Shown one piece after another: positions 1 to 12,900 of a DNA stretch of 64,000 nt. The notes below the pieces were generated by a model. It worked only from the letters and a program-made list of their open reading frames with translations. It was not told the DNA's origin and ran no database searches. A program made the position numbers and the translations under genes. Positions within the stretch are counted from its first letter, which is position 1, and every line of letters starts with the position of its first letter. Origin of the DNA: Favolaschia claudopus (Eukaryota; Basidiomycota; Agaricomycetes; Agaricales; Mycenaceae). Location of the stretch: positions 3,162,001 through 3,226,000 of the forward strand of contig JAWWNJ010000007.1 in assembly GCA_037176885.1 (NCBI GenBank), written 5' to 3'.

Positions 1-808
1 AGTTCCTGCTAACCAACCGCGACATATCTCTGATTGCCTGGCTGGTTATGTTAACAGAGTCCAGCTCATGATCATCGTATAGAAGATGCAGGGTCAGGCT
101 GCAAATCTGCCTGCCAGCTGCAAGCCATTTCGAGGTAAAAACATCAAGACTGGAACAGAGATTGAGCTCCAGGTCCACAAGGGATGAAGCTAGGATTGTT
201 GGGAAGGAAGGCTGGATGGACAGGCCAAAGGTGGCAAAGCTGGAGTTGAAGTCACAGCGTATGAAACGAATTGTAGTCGGTAAACGACGTCCTAGAACAA
301 GGAGGGGTGTCCAGTCTCCAAGACCCCATCGCGTAAGGTGTAGAGACCTTAGCTCTAAGCTGGAAAGTGCAGCGCGTAACTTCTCTGGGATGTGAATAGG
401 GGAACCATCATAGACGGTGCAAGGAAATAGTCCGAGATGCTGAAGGCCAAGGAGCAGTGGAAGAATACGCCCTACTGCATCCTCTATCTCATTCCAAAGG
501 TATATTGGAGACACAAGCTCGCGGAGACCTAGATTGAGTGTGCGCACATAGCTTCCGATGTGGGGAGAATTGCGAAGCAATCCATCAAAGGCGGTGAATG
601 TGTTCGTGGTTGTCTCAAGAGGAGGGATCTCGAGCAGGCCTTCAGGATATCCGCCTGCCATGCCAATGCCCAGAGATATGACCCTGAAAATCCTCCCTTG
701 AGCCACCGGACGCCAGAATTTGTTGACTACAGAACAGCTTTGAAGATCCTCCACCTCGAGAAAGTCAAGTGTCTGTTCAATGAGCTCCCCAGGGTAGTGG
801 GATATCAT
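1..808 (-). CDS. F-box-like protein, 3' end beyond window
   Basis: An open minus-strand frame runs from an ATG at 808 to the window edge without a stop. The N-terminus reads MISHYPGELIEQTLDFLEVE, followed by 'LQSCSVVNKFWRPVAQGRIF'. This is the usual layout of an Agaricomycete F-box: a Pro and an ELI near the start, a conserved 'C..V...WR..A...IF' at residues 20-45. The remainder is leucine-rich with regularly spaced 'LxxLxLxxx' stretches, as in the LRR-like C-terminal part of these proteins. Such proteins usually act as substrate adaptors of SCF ubiquitin ligases, but fungal expansions of this family are mostly uncharacterised. The frame stays open for about 45 codons upstream of this ATG to a possible splice acceptor, so an earlier exon is possible. 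The substrate cannot be inferred. Confidence 0.72.
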   Translation of the reverse strand, partial: MISHYPGELIEQTLDFLEVEDLQSCSVVNKFWRPVAQGRIFRVISLGIGMAGGYPEGLLEIPPLETTTNTFTAFDGLLRNSPHIGSYVRTLNLGLRELVSPIYLWNEIEDAVGRILPLLLGLQHLGLFPCTVYDGSPIHIPEKLRAALSSLELRSLHLTRWGLGDWTPLLVLGRRLPTTIRFIRCDFNSSFATFGLSIQPSFPTILASSLVDLELNLCSSLDVFTSKWLAAGRQICSLTLHLLYDDHELDSVNITSQAIRDMSRLVSRN

Positions 809-1032
809 GGAGGGCGTCCACCCAACGTTGTCGAGCAGGAAGTTCGGTCCGAGTGCACGGAAATAAAATCTCAGTGAGAAAAAGAAGCTGCAAATCGTCT
901 GTCGAATAAAGTTTAAGAAATGATGACGTGCTAAGAAAAGAAAAGAGGTTGCCGCCGTCAGGGCTGTCTAGGGTTTCTTTCCTTTCTCTTCTACCTTTCT
1001 CATTTTTTCTTTCTTCTTTTCTTTTGCGCATT

Positions 1033-2631
1033 ATGTGCCGGGAAATAGACGAAGACGGGACAACTTGCTCCTGCGAGGAGTACGACGCGCCTACAGATCC
1101 CTCAGCCCCTTCGAAGTGTAGAGAATGCGGACATGGGCGAAGCCGCCATGGTCCTGCAAAGCCTATCCAGCCTCCTCCGTCGCCACCTGTTGCTGACCCA
1201 CCAAAACCTACCATACAAGCGATATTTGACATTCATGCCAACAGGCGCTTGTCCGACGCTTTTCCAGGCACTCAACGCCCCGGGGATGCTCCAGCCACTC
1301 AGGCTGCTGTTGATCCTCAGACTGCCATGGCTGACGCCTTGAAAGGCTACCGACCAAGTAGCAAGAAACACAGGTCATCGTCGTCTTCAAAGCCGCAGAC
1401 GCAGAGTAGGACACCCAAGTCTAGAACTGTAAGTAAATTGTGTCTTCCAGGGTGCGGCTCAGTTTACTTATCATGCAACTAGTCCTCTGCGACTAGACCA
1501 GTAGTCAGTAAAGTCATCCTGCTCACCGAGGGTGTTTCAAAAGTAAGTTTCTGTTCCATTCAACTGACCTTTATTATTCTGATATTGGTACTTGCAGGGT
1601 TTTGCTTTGCGTTCATCGTCGAGAGCTCTAACGCCGTCTGAAGAGCAACTTCGCAAAAGTCACGGCTGCGTTGCTTATGACGTTATGATCTCTGCGGAAT
1701 GGACGCACGAGCAAGCAACTAAGCAACTGGCTACTGTCTTCCCGAAAGCCTTTCAAGCAGCCCAAGTGCAATCTAACAAGAATGACTGGTTCTTACTCGA
1801 GAAATTTTATCAGAAGCTTTCTGTTCTGGATGGCTGTGATCTCAATCCAAATGGTCGCACAATGGTTTCCAAAATCCAAAAGAAAAGTAATACCACTCAA
1901 ACGTTTTTGTATCTTGGTGAGACCATTCCTTTTACAAATCAGTTCATGTCCTGTTGCTGACAATTTTCGACTTGAGCCTTGAGAAAGAGGATTGATCCAG
2001 AGGTCTATGGGACTTGGTATCAGCCGCCCAAAGGCCATGTGCCCAGTTCCGATATCGAAAACATTTCTGACCCGGAGGATGAAAAGGACTCCATTTTCGA
2101 TAGTTTAGACACGCAAACCACGCAAACCACGCCAGCAGCTAGTATGTGATTTAGCTCTATATTGGTGTTACGTCTCAAGCACATTTTTCAGGTTCCCGCA
2201 AGCGTAGGTACGCTTCAACTGCAAGCATCTCAGACGACGAACCGGAAGAGACTCCTGCTGCGAAGAAGCAAAAACTTGGTGCGTAGTCAGTTCGTTGAGT
2301 AATTTTGGAGCTAACACTCTTCATCACAGCTTCAGCCAAAGTCAACAAAGCAGAAGAACCTGTGGCGTCGACATCCAAGCTGCCTGAGAATGCCGACATT
2401 CATGAGTGTAGCTCATTTTGTCTGGCCTTCTTTCCTTGATTCAATGTTTTTGTTTCGCCAGCCTTTAACCGTGAATTGAGCCAGTTTATGTACGACTTCC
2501 AGGCACGATCTCTTGTGTCCGCCCCTCCTCGCATCGCACCTCCCTTTCTTCTTCCTTGGGAGGAGAACTACGACAGGGACCCAAATGCGACAAACCCTTG
2601 GCACCCCGGGTACAAGCACCCCAGGCTCTAG
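1033..2631 (+). CDS. Hypothetical protein with small Cys/His motif, multi-exon
   Basis: Exons joined by eye: 1033-1428, 1483-1542, 1598-1916, 1977-2141, 2192-2278, 2330-2405, and a last block from about 2462 to a TAG at 2629-2631. All but the last junction keep frame with GT/AG ends. The final one (2405/2462) does not join in frame, so the C-terminus is unsure. The protein starts MCREIDEDGTTCSCEEYDAP and has a short cluster (CxC, then 'CRECGHGRSRH') near residues 13-40, followed by a Pro/Ser/Lys-rich linker. A predicted globular part follows ('EWTHEQATKQLATVFPKAF' and the next ~70 residues), then an acidic tail. I do not recognise the family. The Cys/His motif suggests a small zinc site. The gene converges on the dioxygenase gene to its right. 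Confidence 0.5.
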
Positions 2632-3008
2632 TACCGTACTTCTTCGTTCCCAATCTACTTACAATCACACTCCCTGGCTCCCTCCAAACGTCTCTCCATC
2701 TATATGCTTGTCGTAATGCTGTCTCTATACCCAGATACCCAAACGAACACTCTTTCTACAATATCCGCTCATTATCTGTACAGATTCGCGTTATCATGAC
2801 TTACTAGCCTGTTACTGCTATCCTTACTCTCTCTCTCTAATTGCTGCCTGTGCTCTATGCTTCACGCATTACTTACATTCTCTTACAGTCTGCTGCTTTC
2901 CCCGTTACTGTAATTTACCTCGAACCAATAATAGTCGTCACTGGTTTTGCTCAATCAAATACCCGTCTGGTCCAAGCCAATTTCATTGAGCTTCAAGAAA
3001 GAATATTA
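2632..3008. other. Convergent intergenic spacer
   Basis: Pyrimidine-rich, low-complexity sequence lies between the 3' ends of two converging genes. It includes a run of CTCTCTCTC near 2830. I see no gene, repeat copy or structured RNA here. Confidence 0.5.
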
Positions 3009-6000
3009 TTAATAAAATCTACTAATATATGGAGCCCATCCCCTACAATCCTTAACCCACTGCTCTCCATGCCTGTCGGAATGTAAAACCAGGGTACCGC
3101 GTTTACCCGTAAAGTGCATATTAAAATGCGTCAAATCACAGGAGGGAAATATCAAAACATCGCCCATCTTCAAATCCAATTTATAACGCAGTTCGTAAAG
3201 GCAAAGCTCCCCTCCAGTGAAATCGCCAAAAGGAATGACAACACATATGTCTTTGTCGCCAAGGTCGCGGTGAGCCCTAGTTGCCGCACGTAGATTCAGG
3301 GTAAAACCGCCGAACGGATAGCTTGCGCTGGCTGCATTCATAGGTAGCACGTCGCAATAGATGCTTAGGTCCTCGTATTCGCCAGGAAAACGTTTCTGTA
3401 ACTGTTCGCAGCTTAGCTATGTGACGGCAGAGAAGAGGATTCCACTCACCGTTACTCGTATGTAGTCGAACACCTCTTCATAGGCATCACAGAGAATTGC
3501 ATACTCACGAGCGTTATCTCGCATTTCCTTTGATTCATGAGGAGTACGCTGAGTAAGATTGACGCGCCCTCCGTGACTGCGTTGAACATGATCCATATGA
3601 GCTGCCGTAGTCGGTGCCGAATGACCCTGTGAACAGTTAACTGAATCCCGTCATGAAGCCTATGGACACATACCTTCTCCCCGTACCGGGCGTAGTACAT
3701 GTAATTGCACGACAAAAAACGGTAGGCCTCCCTCGCCGAAGTGTCGTCTTTCCATTCCCCTGGCATAGCCGCTTGTATGAGACCAATTGCGTCTATGAGC
3801 TTTTGAGTTAAGTGGTCAGGAAGCGTGAACACATCTGCAAGCAGTTTCCCCTTGGGATCCTGGATTCGCAGAATTTTCCTACATATAATCAAGTAAACCA
3901 TCAAGTTCGTATGAGTAGAGAAGCTTACCCATCCAAGATAGTTGTATTTATCTCTATGTACCGTTTTCGGTTTGGTTCGTTAATCTGTAGTATTTCTGTG
4001 AGTTTAGGACTTTTATTTTAGTAACAAGAGAGCACGTCACCATTTCCTCTAGGTCATCTAGATCGAATGCTATATCTGCATCTTCAGCGTCTTGCCGCGC
4101 CGCTTCAGTGAACTTGTCGGAAGTGCTGGCCTTGACAGGCGACGGGGTCTTGACAAACTCATCCGGCGTTTGGATGACATGGACGTCGGGTAGGGGAAGG
4201 TCATCGACGTCTGCAAAAACGTTCCACGTAGGGACAGGGCTATACCAGACTTCAGAACGTTTGGGTAGCTTTGCGAGACTGCGCCAAAGTTAGAAGGACG
4301 TGCAAAAGGAGCTGTTCACTCACTTGGTTGTGATATTCTCAAACACGGGGTCAGTTGTCACCATAGCATTAAAGGGTATATTTTCGCGCTTCATTTTCGC
4401 CAGACGATCCGGAATCTGGTGGCAGAAATGTAGAGAGGCTAGAAAATCTGATTTCTTGCGGACGTAGTCAAGGGGTATACGCAGCCTATTTACAAGAGTA
4501 CCCCACTTTTCATCTACAAATAGCAAGGTAAGAGCAGAGTCTGATAATATGACGAACAAGGACAAGCTTACGTGAGACTTCTCTGAGGGCACAAGCGAGA
4601 GCTTTAATATCATCGGTTGAGCTCAAACGGTTATTGATGAAGTCCTCTCGTTTATTGGCGACTGCGATGAGGACAAGCAGATATGGAGTGCCTACAAAAG
4701 ACTTGGTTCAGTACAAGTTCCCCGGGAAAGAGCTGAGGGTTTACTGGCTGCACACAGAGACATGAGCCTTGTGCCACACTCAAGCCGTCTCCCATAAGTA
4801 GTTCTTGACATGCCATGAGCCTTGGCGATCGTTTCAGCGCCAGGTACATGAGTATTTTTGAGCCTGGCGTCTGCCTTTATGCTGAGCGTCGCGTTAGCAA
4901 TGAGAGGTTTCTTCAAATAGATCAGAAAGGTTACTCACCTGTCGACGTGCAGAACAAGCTGCACAAGCGTGACCATGTACCAGAAAGAGCCGATTTGATT
5001 CTGTCGCTCCAGCTTTTTTAGTCGGGATGCTGTTTCTGCCAGGTCTCGCGGTGCACGATGCTCAAACTTGTGGCCGCCGTTGGCCAGATCATCCAGGAAT
5101 CGATCCAAGTCGTCGCGGGCCTCTCGCTTGAATATGGCCGCTAACAACTCTGAAAGAAGCGTCCCCGCATCTTTCGTGAGAGCAGGTCCTTCACCGTCGA
5201 CGTTGTAACCAGTCTTTTTCTTCTTCTTCTTTCCACCCCTCTTCCCCCCTTCACTGAGCTCCCCATCACTGTCACCAGACAGCCCACCTGCAGAGTCTAT
5301 CTCCGACTCCCCGTCTGCGTCACGATTCAAAGCTGCATCTGCTGCTGCCCTCATATTGGCTGCAGCAGCGTCGTTCGGAACGGGATGACATTGAGTGCAT
5401 GTATGGTCGTCACAGTCGACGCGCCCGATATCGTCATCCCCTCCTGCACGGCCAGCCACCCCGTTCCTGCAGCACGGTTTGCCACCGCCTGCCCCTCCAC
5501 CTCCCTGAGCTCCTCCAGCACCAGCCTTCAGCTGGGCCCGAACGTGGGCAGGCATTTTGAACCGCAGCATAAGGCGCTCGGGCCTCGGAGCTTCCATCTG
5601 GTCTGACGAAGCACTTGGGAGGGAGGGAGAGAAAGTTTGGGGAGTCATTGACAATCCAAGTGTTGTGGATGGAGATAGGGGATGGGGTGTCAACGGACCA
5701 AGCGTTGGAGCCAAAGTGGGAGACGAAGGAGACAGACCCAGTGCGGACGCAGCAGACTGCGAGGGCTCTGCACGCACCGGGGACGTTGGGTGTGGAGTAG
5801 GAGATGGGCTTGAACTCCAGTCTGGCAGGTGCGTAGCTATTTAAGAAATTCACAGCAAAATTGGAATGTTAAGCATACCTTCCAACGAGGACATGAGGAC
5901 AGGCGGCAAACTTGTGGCGCGGCGGCGTGAAACGCGTTGCGTACTAGGAAGACGACCAAGACGACCCCGCGGGTGCGAGAGAGCAGCAGTTTGGCTCAGA

Positions 6001-6167
6001 GAGTTCCCATTCAGATTTTGAGGCAGAGGAGTGTCGCCCAGCAAAGCTACAGCAAGAGACGATTGTAGCGTAGAGAATGCAAGGTCAGTTTGTGAAAAAG
6101 CAGCCAAGCGTTGAAGAATATTGCTCGCGATATCTTCGTCCAGCTCAAGGACAACTTTGGGAGGCAT
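3009..6167 (-). CDS. TET/JBP-family 2OG-Fe(II) dioxygenase
   Basis: Starts at ATG 6167 (MPPKVVLELDEDIASNILQ) and ends at TAA 3009-3011, with about ten short introns. Exons placed with confidence: 6167-5879, 5836-4939, 4881-4745, 4691-4572, 4513-4324. The C-terminal exon carries the catalytic core: HRD (H and D iron ligands), then 'GGELCLYEL', 'GDVLIFPSCDLTHFN' (second iron-binding His) and 'GKRGTLVLHSD' (2-oxoglutarate Arg). This arrangement matches the fungal TET/JBP family, whose relatives oxidise 5-methylcytosine or thymine in DNA. The first ~400 residues are disordered, Ser/Pro-rich, with a Lys run (residues ~290) that may be nuclear-localising. Fungal members are often carried by or near KDZ transposons. 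A decayed KDZ gene lies at the far right of this window, but I see no direct link. All catalytic residues look intact. Confidence 0.82.
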
Positions 6168-6177
6168 AATGTGAAAA

Positions 6178-6380
6178 GTCGACTTGACCTGACAAAAACT
6201 GTCCACGGTGGACAGTTTTCAGCGCGTTCCGTCACTTGCCCTGTGGGCTGTGACGGGTGACAACGCGTGCCCGCGCGCGGTCCACGGGCACGCGTTTGAG
6301 ATAGACGCGAGCCCGAGAGAGTGTTGGCAAATAAGTGCCAACACTCTCTCTTCTCATCCGCCGCACATCGCTCCCGCTTG
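6178..6380. repeat. Dispersed repeat R1 with two perfect hairpins
   Basis: The same block recurs in direct orientation at 25037-25215 (R2). It begins AGTCGACTTGA and includes 'TTCCGTCAC', 'CTGTGACGGGTGACAACGCG' and 'TTGGCAAATAAGTGCCAA'. Two palindromes stand out: a 12-bp-arm one around 6198-6222 (AAAACTGTCCAC, centre G) and a 15-bp-arm stem at 6318-6353 around an AATAAG loop. It lies directly upstream of the dioxygenase start codon. No coding content is seen. Confidence 0.7.
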
Positions 6381-6580
6381 CTGTTTTCGGGTTTCAGCCG
6401 CCGAACGCGCCTCTATCACTTGTCCCAAGAAGCCCTCCTCAACGCCGGCATCCCTCCACACAACCAAGCCTCGCATTTTCATGGAAGCCAACGCGTCCGC
6501 AACATTGCCGACTCCACCCCATCCCAAACCGGCGCCGTGACGGGATGGTTGAGAGTAAACACAGACGGAGATACAGTCTA

Positions 6581-6602
6581 CTGTACTATTTCGGTCAATT
6601 CG
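6581..6602 (+). repeat. Left terminal inverted repeat of the pogo element
   Basis: Begins CTGTACTATTTCGG immediately after a TA dinucleotide and is the exact reverse complement of 21974-21995. Confidence 0.93.
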
Positions 6603-6943
6603 TCTGTCACGCGTCACAGCCCCCTGGATTGACGAATATTTTCGCGCCTGTCACAGGTCACCGGCGGCTCTGACGAATGTGACAAAAAAGTCCCAAAAAG
6701 CTTTCAAAATTCTCAATAAAATGCCCAAAAAATCCCGTTTTCCGGCGCGCGCTCAGCGCGCGCATCAGTTGGACCAATTTCCGCGGGAACCCGCGCAGCT
6801 CACACGCCATGCCGATTTTTGACGTGATCGCGCAAACTCGTGTTTTGCTTCCGTCTCCCACACTGCCTGTCCTTTCCGCTCCCATCTCTTTCTCCCCAAC
6901 AACTTGCTCAGCCCTCCTACTACCTCGTACATGAATTAAGTAT

Positions 6944-9900
6944 CTACACCTTCGGCTCCGCCGTATCTTTGCCTTGTGCATTGACATGTCTCCAAAAACC
7001 AGCATATAAAGTGTTCGCACGGCGCTTGCGCTTACCCGGCACCTCCTCAGGCAACACAACCTCAGCATCCGCATCGTCAGCCTCTCCAAACAAACCGAGT
7101 CCAGCCTCAGAGTCCGTCTGAGTCTTAAGCTTCCGATTTGACCGTGTTTTCTTCGTGACGACGTGATCGATAACCTCGCGCGTAGGGATCTCTGAGTCGT
7201 CTTCACCGAGTTCTTCATCCTCGTGAGGCTCGATATCCTCAGCAACCTCCTCCTCATCACCCGGGCAGTAGTCGCGAGTCGATTTGTTTAGTAAGTCATC
7301 CCACAGCTTGGGGTTGTCGTGTCGCAGGTTGACGAGTCGATCGTTAGTGTCGAGCGAGGTCATGCACTCGTATGAAAGGTTTAGTCCACCACGAATCGGA
7401 CACATCGCCCACGCCTGGGAGATTTGTATGAGTAGAGCAATTGTCCGAGGTATGTCCCTACCTTCAGAATCAGTTCCTTGTGTTGAGTTGCTTTGTATCC
7501 TTCCCAGATCCATCCAACACTCGCGTCGCGCAATACCGGTTTCGAGGTGTCAAGATCCAAGCCTTCTCCTTTACGACGTTGCTCCAGGAGAGTGTCGACA
7601 AGCCAGGAATGGTAAGCTACCTTGACAGCGTGTTTGAATGGCCGATTAATACCCACATCCAGAGGCTGTCCCACACCGGTGCAACCGCCGGGAACGAAGT
7701 CGACAATAATGTTCTTGTGATTCTCTTTCATGTAGTCCAAGAATGCGGCAGATCGGTGAACAGACCAAACATCAATGATGAGGAGTGCGACGCGCCGCGA
7801 GTCCCACCCGTGCTCGGCCTTCATTCGGTCGAGAAACGGAATGAGTACGTCTTCAATCCACTCCCGCATCGTCTTCTGAGATGACCAGTGATTCTGGACT
7901 TTGCCGGAGAAGACAAAACGGAATTGCGCGGCATCGCAATCGGCCTTGTGGTTCGTTGCCGTAGCTTTGGGAACACTTCGCGGTGACTTCCCGTCATAGA
8001 CGCATTGCGTCGGAAGCTGTTCGCCAGCGGCATTCACCGCGAGGAGTGCGGTAAATGCCCGCTTTTCCTCGTTTCCGACGAGTGCAACCTGCTTTGACCC
8101 ACGAGGTGCGTAAGTCATCTTCGATCCCGGTAAATAGATCACTCCAGTCTGGTCTGCGTTAATGACGAGCTCCGCAGGGATTCGATGCTCTTTGATCAGG
8201 TACGCGCTGATAGACCCGGTATTGGGCCAGGGCTGAATTTATTCATTTTCAGTTCAAGTGCTATTGTATTAAAAGCGTAATACATTAAATACCAAGGGAA
8301 TACGCTCGTATGAGGACTGGCGTTTGCCTGAGCGGCCAGTTAAAGGATTATACACTAAGTGGGAGGTCTGGCACTGTCTACGACTGCGCTGGTATAGCGT
8401 GGAAGTTATAATATTCCAGAACAGACCTATCACGATAGGTCTCTAACCATCCGGAATAGGATTGGGAGTCGCCTTGTGTTCCGACCAAAGGCAGAATGAG
8501 TGGGATATTACTTGGAACTTATAAGAACCTGCCGAAAGGCCAGAAGGAGTGTTTCCTGGAGGCAAGAGGCTTTCACGAATAATTCTATAAACCAATTGCG
8601 AGGGATTTGCGGACGCAGAATATTCCTACAAGGAACTACACGTCATGCCGAGGTGGCTGCCGCCGTATTACGATCAAGGAGCACGGTCCGAGGAGGGACA
8701 CCCATTAATGCCAATTTGGGCAATATTGATTAGGCCGCAGCGGGCCACTGTCATAACATAATGATCGGGATAAGGGAGTGGAACTCAATGCACTTTTGAT
8801 CCATTTCCTGTTCTGGCAACCAAGGATAGGGCGAGGGCATAGCGGGCCCTAGGTTTCTCTCACCATATACCCGTTTGTCAATTGTTCGGTCTCTTATTAT
8901 TTATTAGTGAAAGGTATAAAAGGTATCGTTTCCTGTACTGGTACTCTAGTGGATTCCCTCCTCTCGTTGTGAGCGTCAAGCCAGTATTGGCTTCGTGAAC
9001 AACTAGACGTTGGACTCCATTCGAGATAAACTCCAGAAGCTTATTTGTTTCTTTGGTTTGTTTCGTCAATATATACTGTCTGTTGGATCATCTCTTGAAT
9101 TGTACGCGTGGAATATTGGAAATTTTGGGAACTTACGCGTGGAATTATAAGAACTTTTGGCATACGGACGCGTGAAACGGTTATTGGATATCTTTCGCGA
9201 GTGATATATTGGCGCTTTAACAAGCAAATTAAACACCTAAACCTCTTGAGAAGAGTTACATCTCAAACCCTTGTTGAAACCCACACTTCCTGTGTCAACA
9301 TAGGACTCGTATAGACGTTCTCTGTACAAAGTCAGCAATCGCGAAAGCTTAAGTTTAGTATATTTTGAGTATTAGGATAGTTGGATTGCCACAGTCTATA
9401 CTGGACTGGAACCCCGAACCTCGCACGTCGATCTCATAGTGGTTAGGATTATATTTAGGATTTGATTAGGGATTTAATTCCTTTCATTTCTTGGGTGTTT
9501 TCCATAGTTGCCCTATAGTCAGCGTTTCATCTGGAGCCCACCGCGAGGGGTTCATCCATCTATTTCTATACTTCAAAGTAGAAATCTCAAGCCAAGTTTG
9601 GACTTGTTGCGTATAGAAATATCTCTACCTTCTTATACAGGATTATACCTTGGACTTACATCCGAGAAGAACGAATTATTCGTTAAAAGCGCCGTTGACT
9701 TAGGTCAACGTTTCGGTGCAACCAGACTCGTCAGAAATATCTGCGGACGGCGAACTTGCTTCCACATCTTTCGCGAAACCTAAACCACGCCGGTCTAGTC
9801 GGTTAAAAACACCAACAGACTTAGATCCTCTTCCTAGGAAGAAAAAGCGTACTCCTACTGAGGCAGGTAGATCACAATCTCGAGCCAAAGTTAAGGAACG

Positions 9901-12900
9901 GGTTACAGCGCACAAAAGAAAAAGCAAAAGCTATCACGAATACTCTGTCGAACAAAAGCACACAATCTACCATAGAGGAGGAAGTCGAAGAGGAATACAC
10001 CAATCCTCCAGACTCTCCCTCTGCTATACAAAAATCCACAAAACCTGTACCTTCTATGTGAGATGGGCGGGTCAATGCTGTAAAAGTTGGATAGCTCAAT
10101 TTAGAGTTGTACTGCTTGAGCAGCGCCAAAACAAAAGAGTCGAATTTGCCATCTAAAATTTTCCGACTCGATTGATTTATCGAGAGAGATGTTAGAAGGC
10201 ATAATTGATAAAGGCTCAAAAGAAGATCTATTCGCTGAGAAGGATCTGCGATTGAAAGAAGTTAGTCTGAAAAAGCCTGGAGCAATCGCGAAAGGCGCCG
10301 ATAGTGATGAGAACGAATCGGACTCAGATAATGAGGAGAGCGAAGAAGCTCTGGGCTTGGACTTGAGCTGAGCGGAACAAAAGAGGAGTTCCACACGAGT
10401 CAAAGGCAAAAACACAGAGTCACATTGAAAGGAGTGTAGCGAAATATTCTAAAGAAGAATACTAGTTGGCATTCGCGATAGGCTGTAACGACTGAAAAGA
10501 GTTGGTCGGGGTATACGGCTAATGAGCGGAAGTGTAGACTCTAAAAGCAATGACGAGGAGAGTGGTAATTAACAGAACAATAAGGGCAGAGAGTGGAAGG
10601 TGGACCTCCGCAGTTGAGGGAGTTCTGCAACTCGTGACCGGTTCTGTTAAAGAGAGGGTTAGCACCCTTTCGTGAAAAAGGGGAGCTGCTCACGGGAGAG
10701 GGTAGTTAGGCATTACCGGTGGGTAGTACCTGTTCCCGCTTATGTTGGGCATCGAGGACGCGTCGAAGATCGGTGAGCAAGTACTCGCGGTGATCAAGGT
10801 GATACCGGAGTTGGGCATTCTCGAAGCCGACTCGCGAGCGAAGTTCTGCTTCTTGGAGTCGTAATGCGCCCATCGAATCGGCTGTGGAGCTTTTGACGGC
10901 ATCCCGTGCTTCGGCAACAGTTTGGCGGACTGTTGGGTTGTTAACTGATAAGTCGGTTGCTTCGAAATAAGTCAGAAGCTGGCTTAGAAGCAATCGCGAA
11001 AGCTAAAACGCACCATCGTACTGCTCGACTGAGTCCTCATGCGCGAGTGGCTGTGAGGGACGTGCACGTTTCCGTGGTGGTGGAACGGGGAAGTCTTCAA
11101 CGACGATGGCTGACGCTGAACTTGGATCAGTACGGGCAAGAATGGCCATAGCCTTGATATAGGAGGCAGAGTTTCTGTCAATCCCCTTGATGCGAAGAAA
11201 CGAGAGGCGTACCGAAGAAGGACGCGTACTCCCAGACTGCGAAGTCTGAGGCAGCAATAAGAGGAAGTGGCGAGAAGGAAGCTATCGTGACAGGTCAATA
11301 CTCACCGCAGGATTGCGCTCGTCAAGAGACTGAGTCGCCCGGTGACCAGAGGCACTTGCGTCGTTCTGAAAATTGCAAAAGTCAGAATTAATGACAGCAA
11401 TAATGAATGATAAACGCACGGAGTCGTCCACAATCATGGCGTCGTCCACAAACCCAGGAAGCTCAGAGTCGTCGAAGGGAGATTCATCTCCATCTTCGAT
11501 AGTGGCCTTAGACTTCTTGGTCTTGTTGTCCTTCTGGGGTTGTATTGAGCAATCGAGACAAGCTGAAATAAGGAAATATACCTTAGCGCGAGGAGCGCGG
11601 GGCTTTCGCGAATTCTTGCTCTCTTGATCGTCAGCCTGAGCACGAGCCTCTTCGAGTTCGGTACGGTGTGCTTGCTGAGAAGCTACGGTGTTTCCTCGTT
11701 GGAGCTCGCGCTCGGCCTTGATCTTAGCACACAACTCGAGAATAAGAGGATAGCGACCGCCAATAACGCCGTTGGATCCGACAGCAGTCTGGTGGTAGCT
11801 GTTTTTGACGCTATAGAAAGCATCGTAGAGAGTCTTGTCCTTCGCAATCTCGCCGAGAAGGCCAGAGAACGAGTCCTGACAACGCTATGAGCATTCGCGA
11901 AAAGTGTTAAATTATTAAAACGCACCAAAGTAACAGTCTGTTGGTCGAGGAATGTGCGCTGCTTAGCACGGTCGGGGTACTTGGTCGCAGAAACGCTGTC
12001 TGCGACACCGACGATGGCGTCGTGTTGACCTTTAGTGAGACCGGAGCGAGCCATGTTCTTGAGAGAGGGATACTGAGAAAAGATACTGCTGTAAGGAGTG
12101 TAGAATGCTAGCTCTTTATAGCTAGGCGAGTGGATGGACTCCGTCATAAACAGTTAACTGGGGACAGTTAAAATTTATGAAAAGGGGAGGAGTAGGAGCA
12201 ATCATGATAGATTGCGGGATAAGCGGAAAGAGCGGCCGGAGTTGAATTCTAAAAGGACTTAGGATTTCTATAGACTCTGGAGTTCAGAAATATAAAGGGA
12301 AACTTTGATCGGTATAAGAAATACTGTGATCGGGATAAGCGGAATAAGGACGCCGCATGTGTTCGCATATCAAAGCGTAATACGACCGAAAACAGGAAAA
12401 TTACCGAAATAGGAAGTAGAACAGAGAACCGCACCAGTCTGTCTTGGTCTTTTGACGCAAGCGATCCGAAGATGAGATAGCGATAGGAATAAGCAAAGAT
12501 GGCTTTCGCGATTGACTGAGGAAGTGGAATTCAGTCGTTCCTTGACAAACACATGGATTCCTAAGAGCTAAGAACTACTCTAAGGGACTCTACAAGTGGA
12601 AAGGACTCGACTTTATACTACTTAGAGCTAGAAGAACTACCAGCTTGAGAACTACTGTACAAGCTTAGTCGCACTATCTCTTGGACCATACAGTCCTCCA
12701 CAGCCGATGGCCCGAAGGACGCCTTCATGCCTTCCATGCGCTGAATCACAAGTGCCTTCACATCAGCGGGATACTCGTAGAAGTCGAAGAGCATGTGCAA
12801 GTAGCACAGGCTAGGGAAGTCTTGGATAGCCTCGACTTGGGAACGCAAGGAAAGGTGTTGCTTGTCAAAAGGAGCGACACACTTGTTGAAGTCGTAAAAG

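Noticed and set aside
950..1030. Pyrimidine-rich stretch as a regulatory repeat
   Set aside because: Simple CT-rich leader common upstream of basidiomycete start codons; no copy elsewhere in the window.
777..1371. Minus-strand frames opposite the 1033-2631 gene
   Set aside because: They overlap real exons on the other strand and show no recognisable protein sequence.
6747..6766. GCGCGCGCTCAGCGCGCGC palindrome in the pogo 3' region
   Set aside because: Short GC palindrome in a non-coding tail, no second copy at the other end; could be chance.
8500..9314. Short frames within the element 1 LTRs, duplicated at 17931-18745
   Set aside because: They occur identically in both LTRs and have no domain; LTR sequence explains them.
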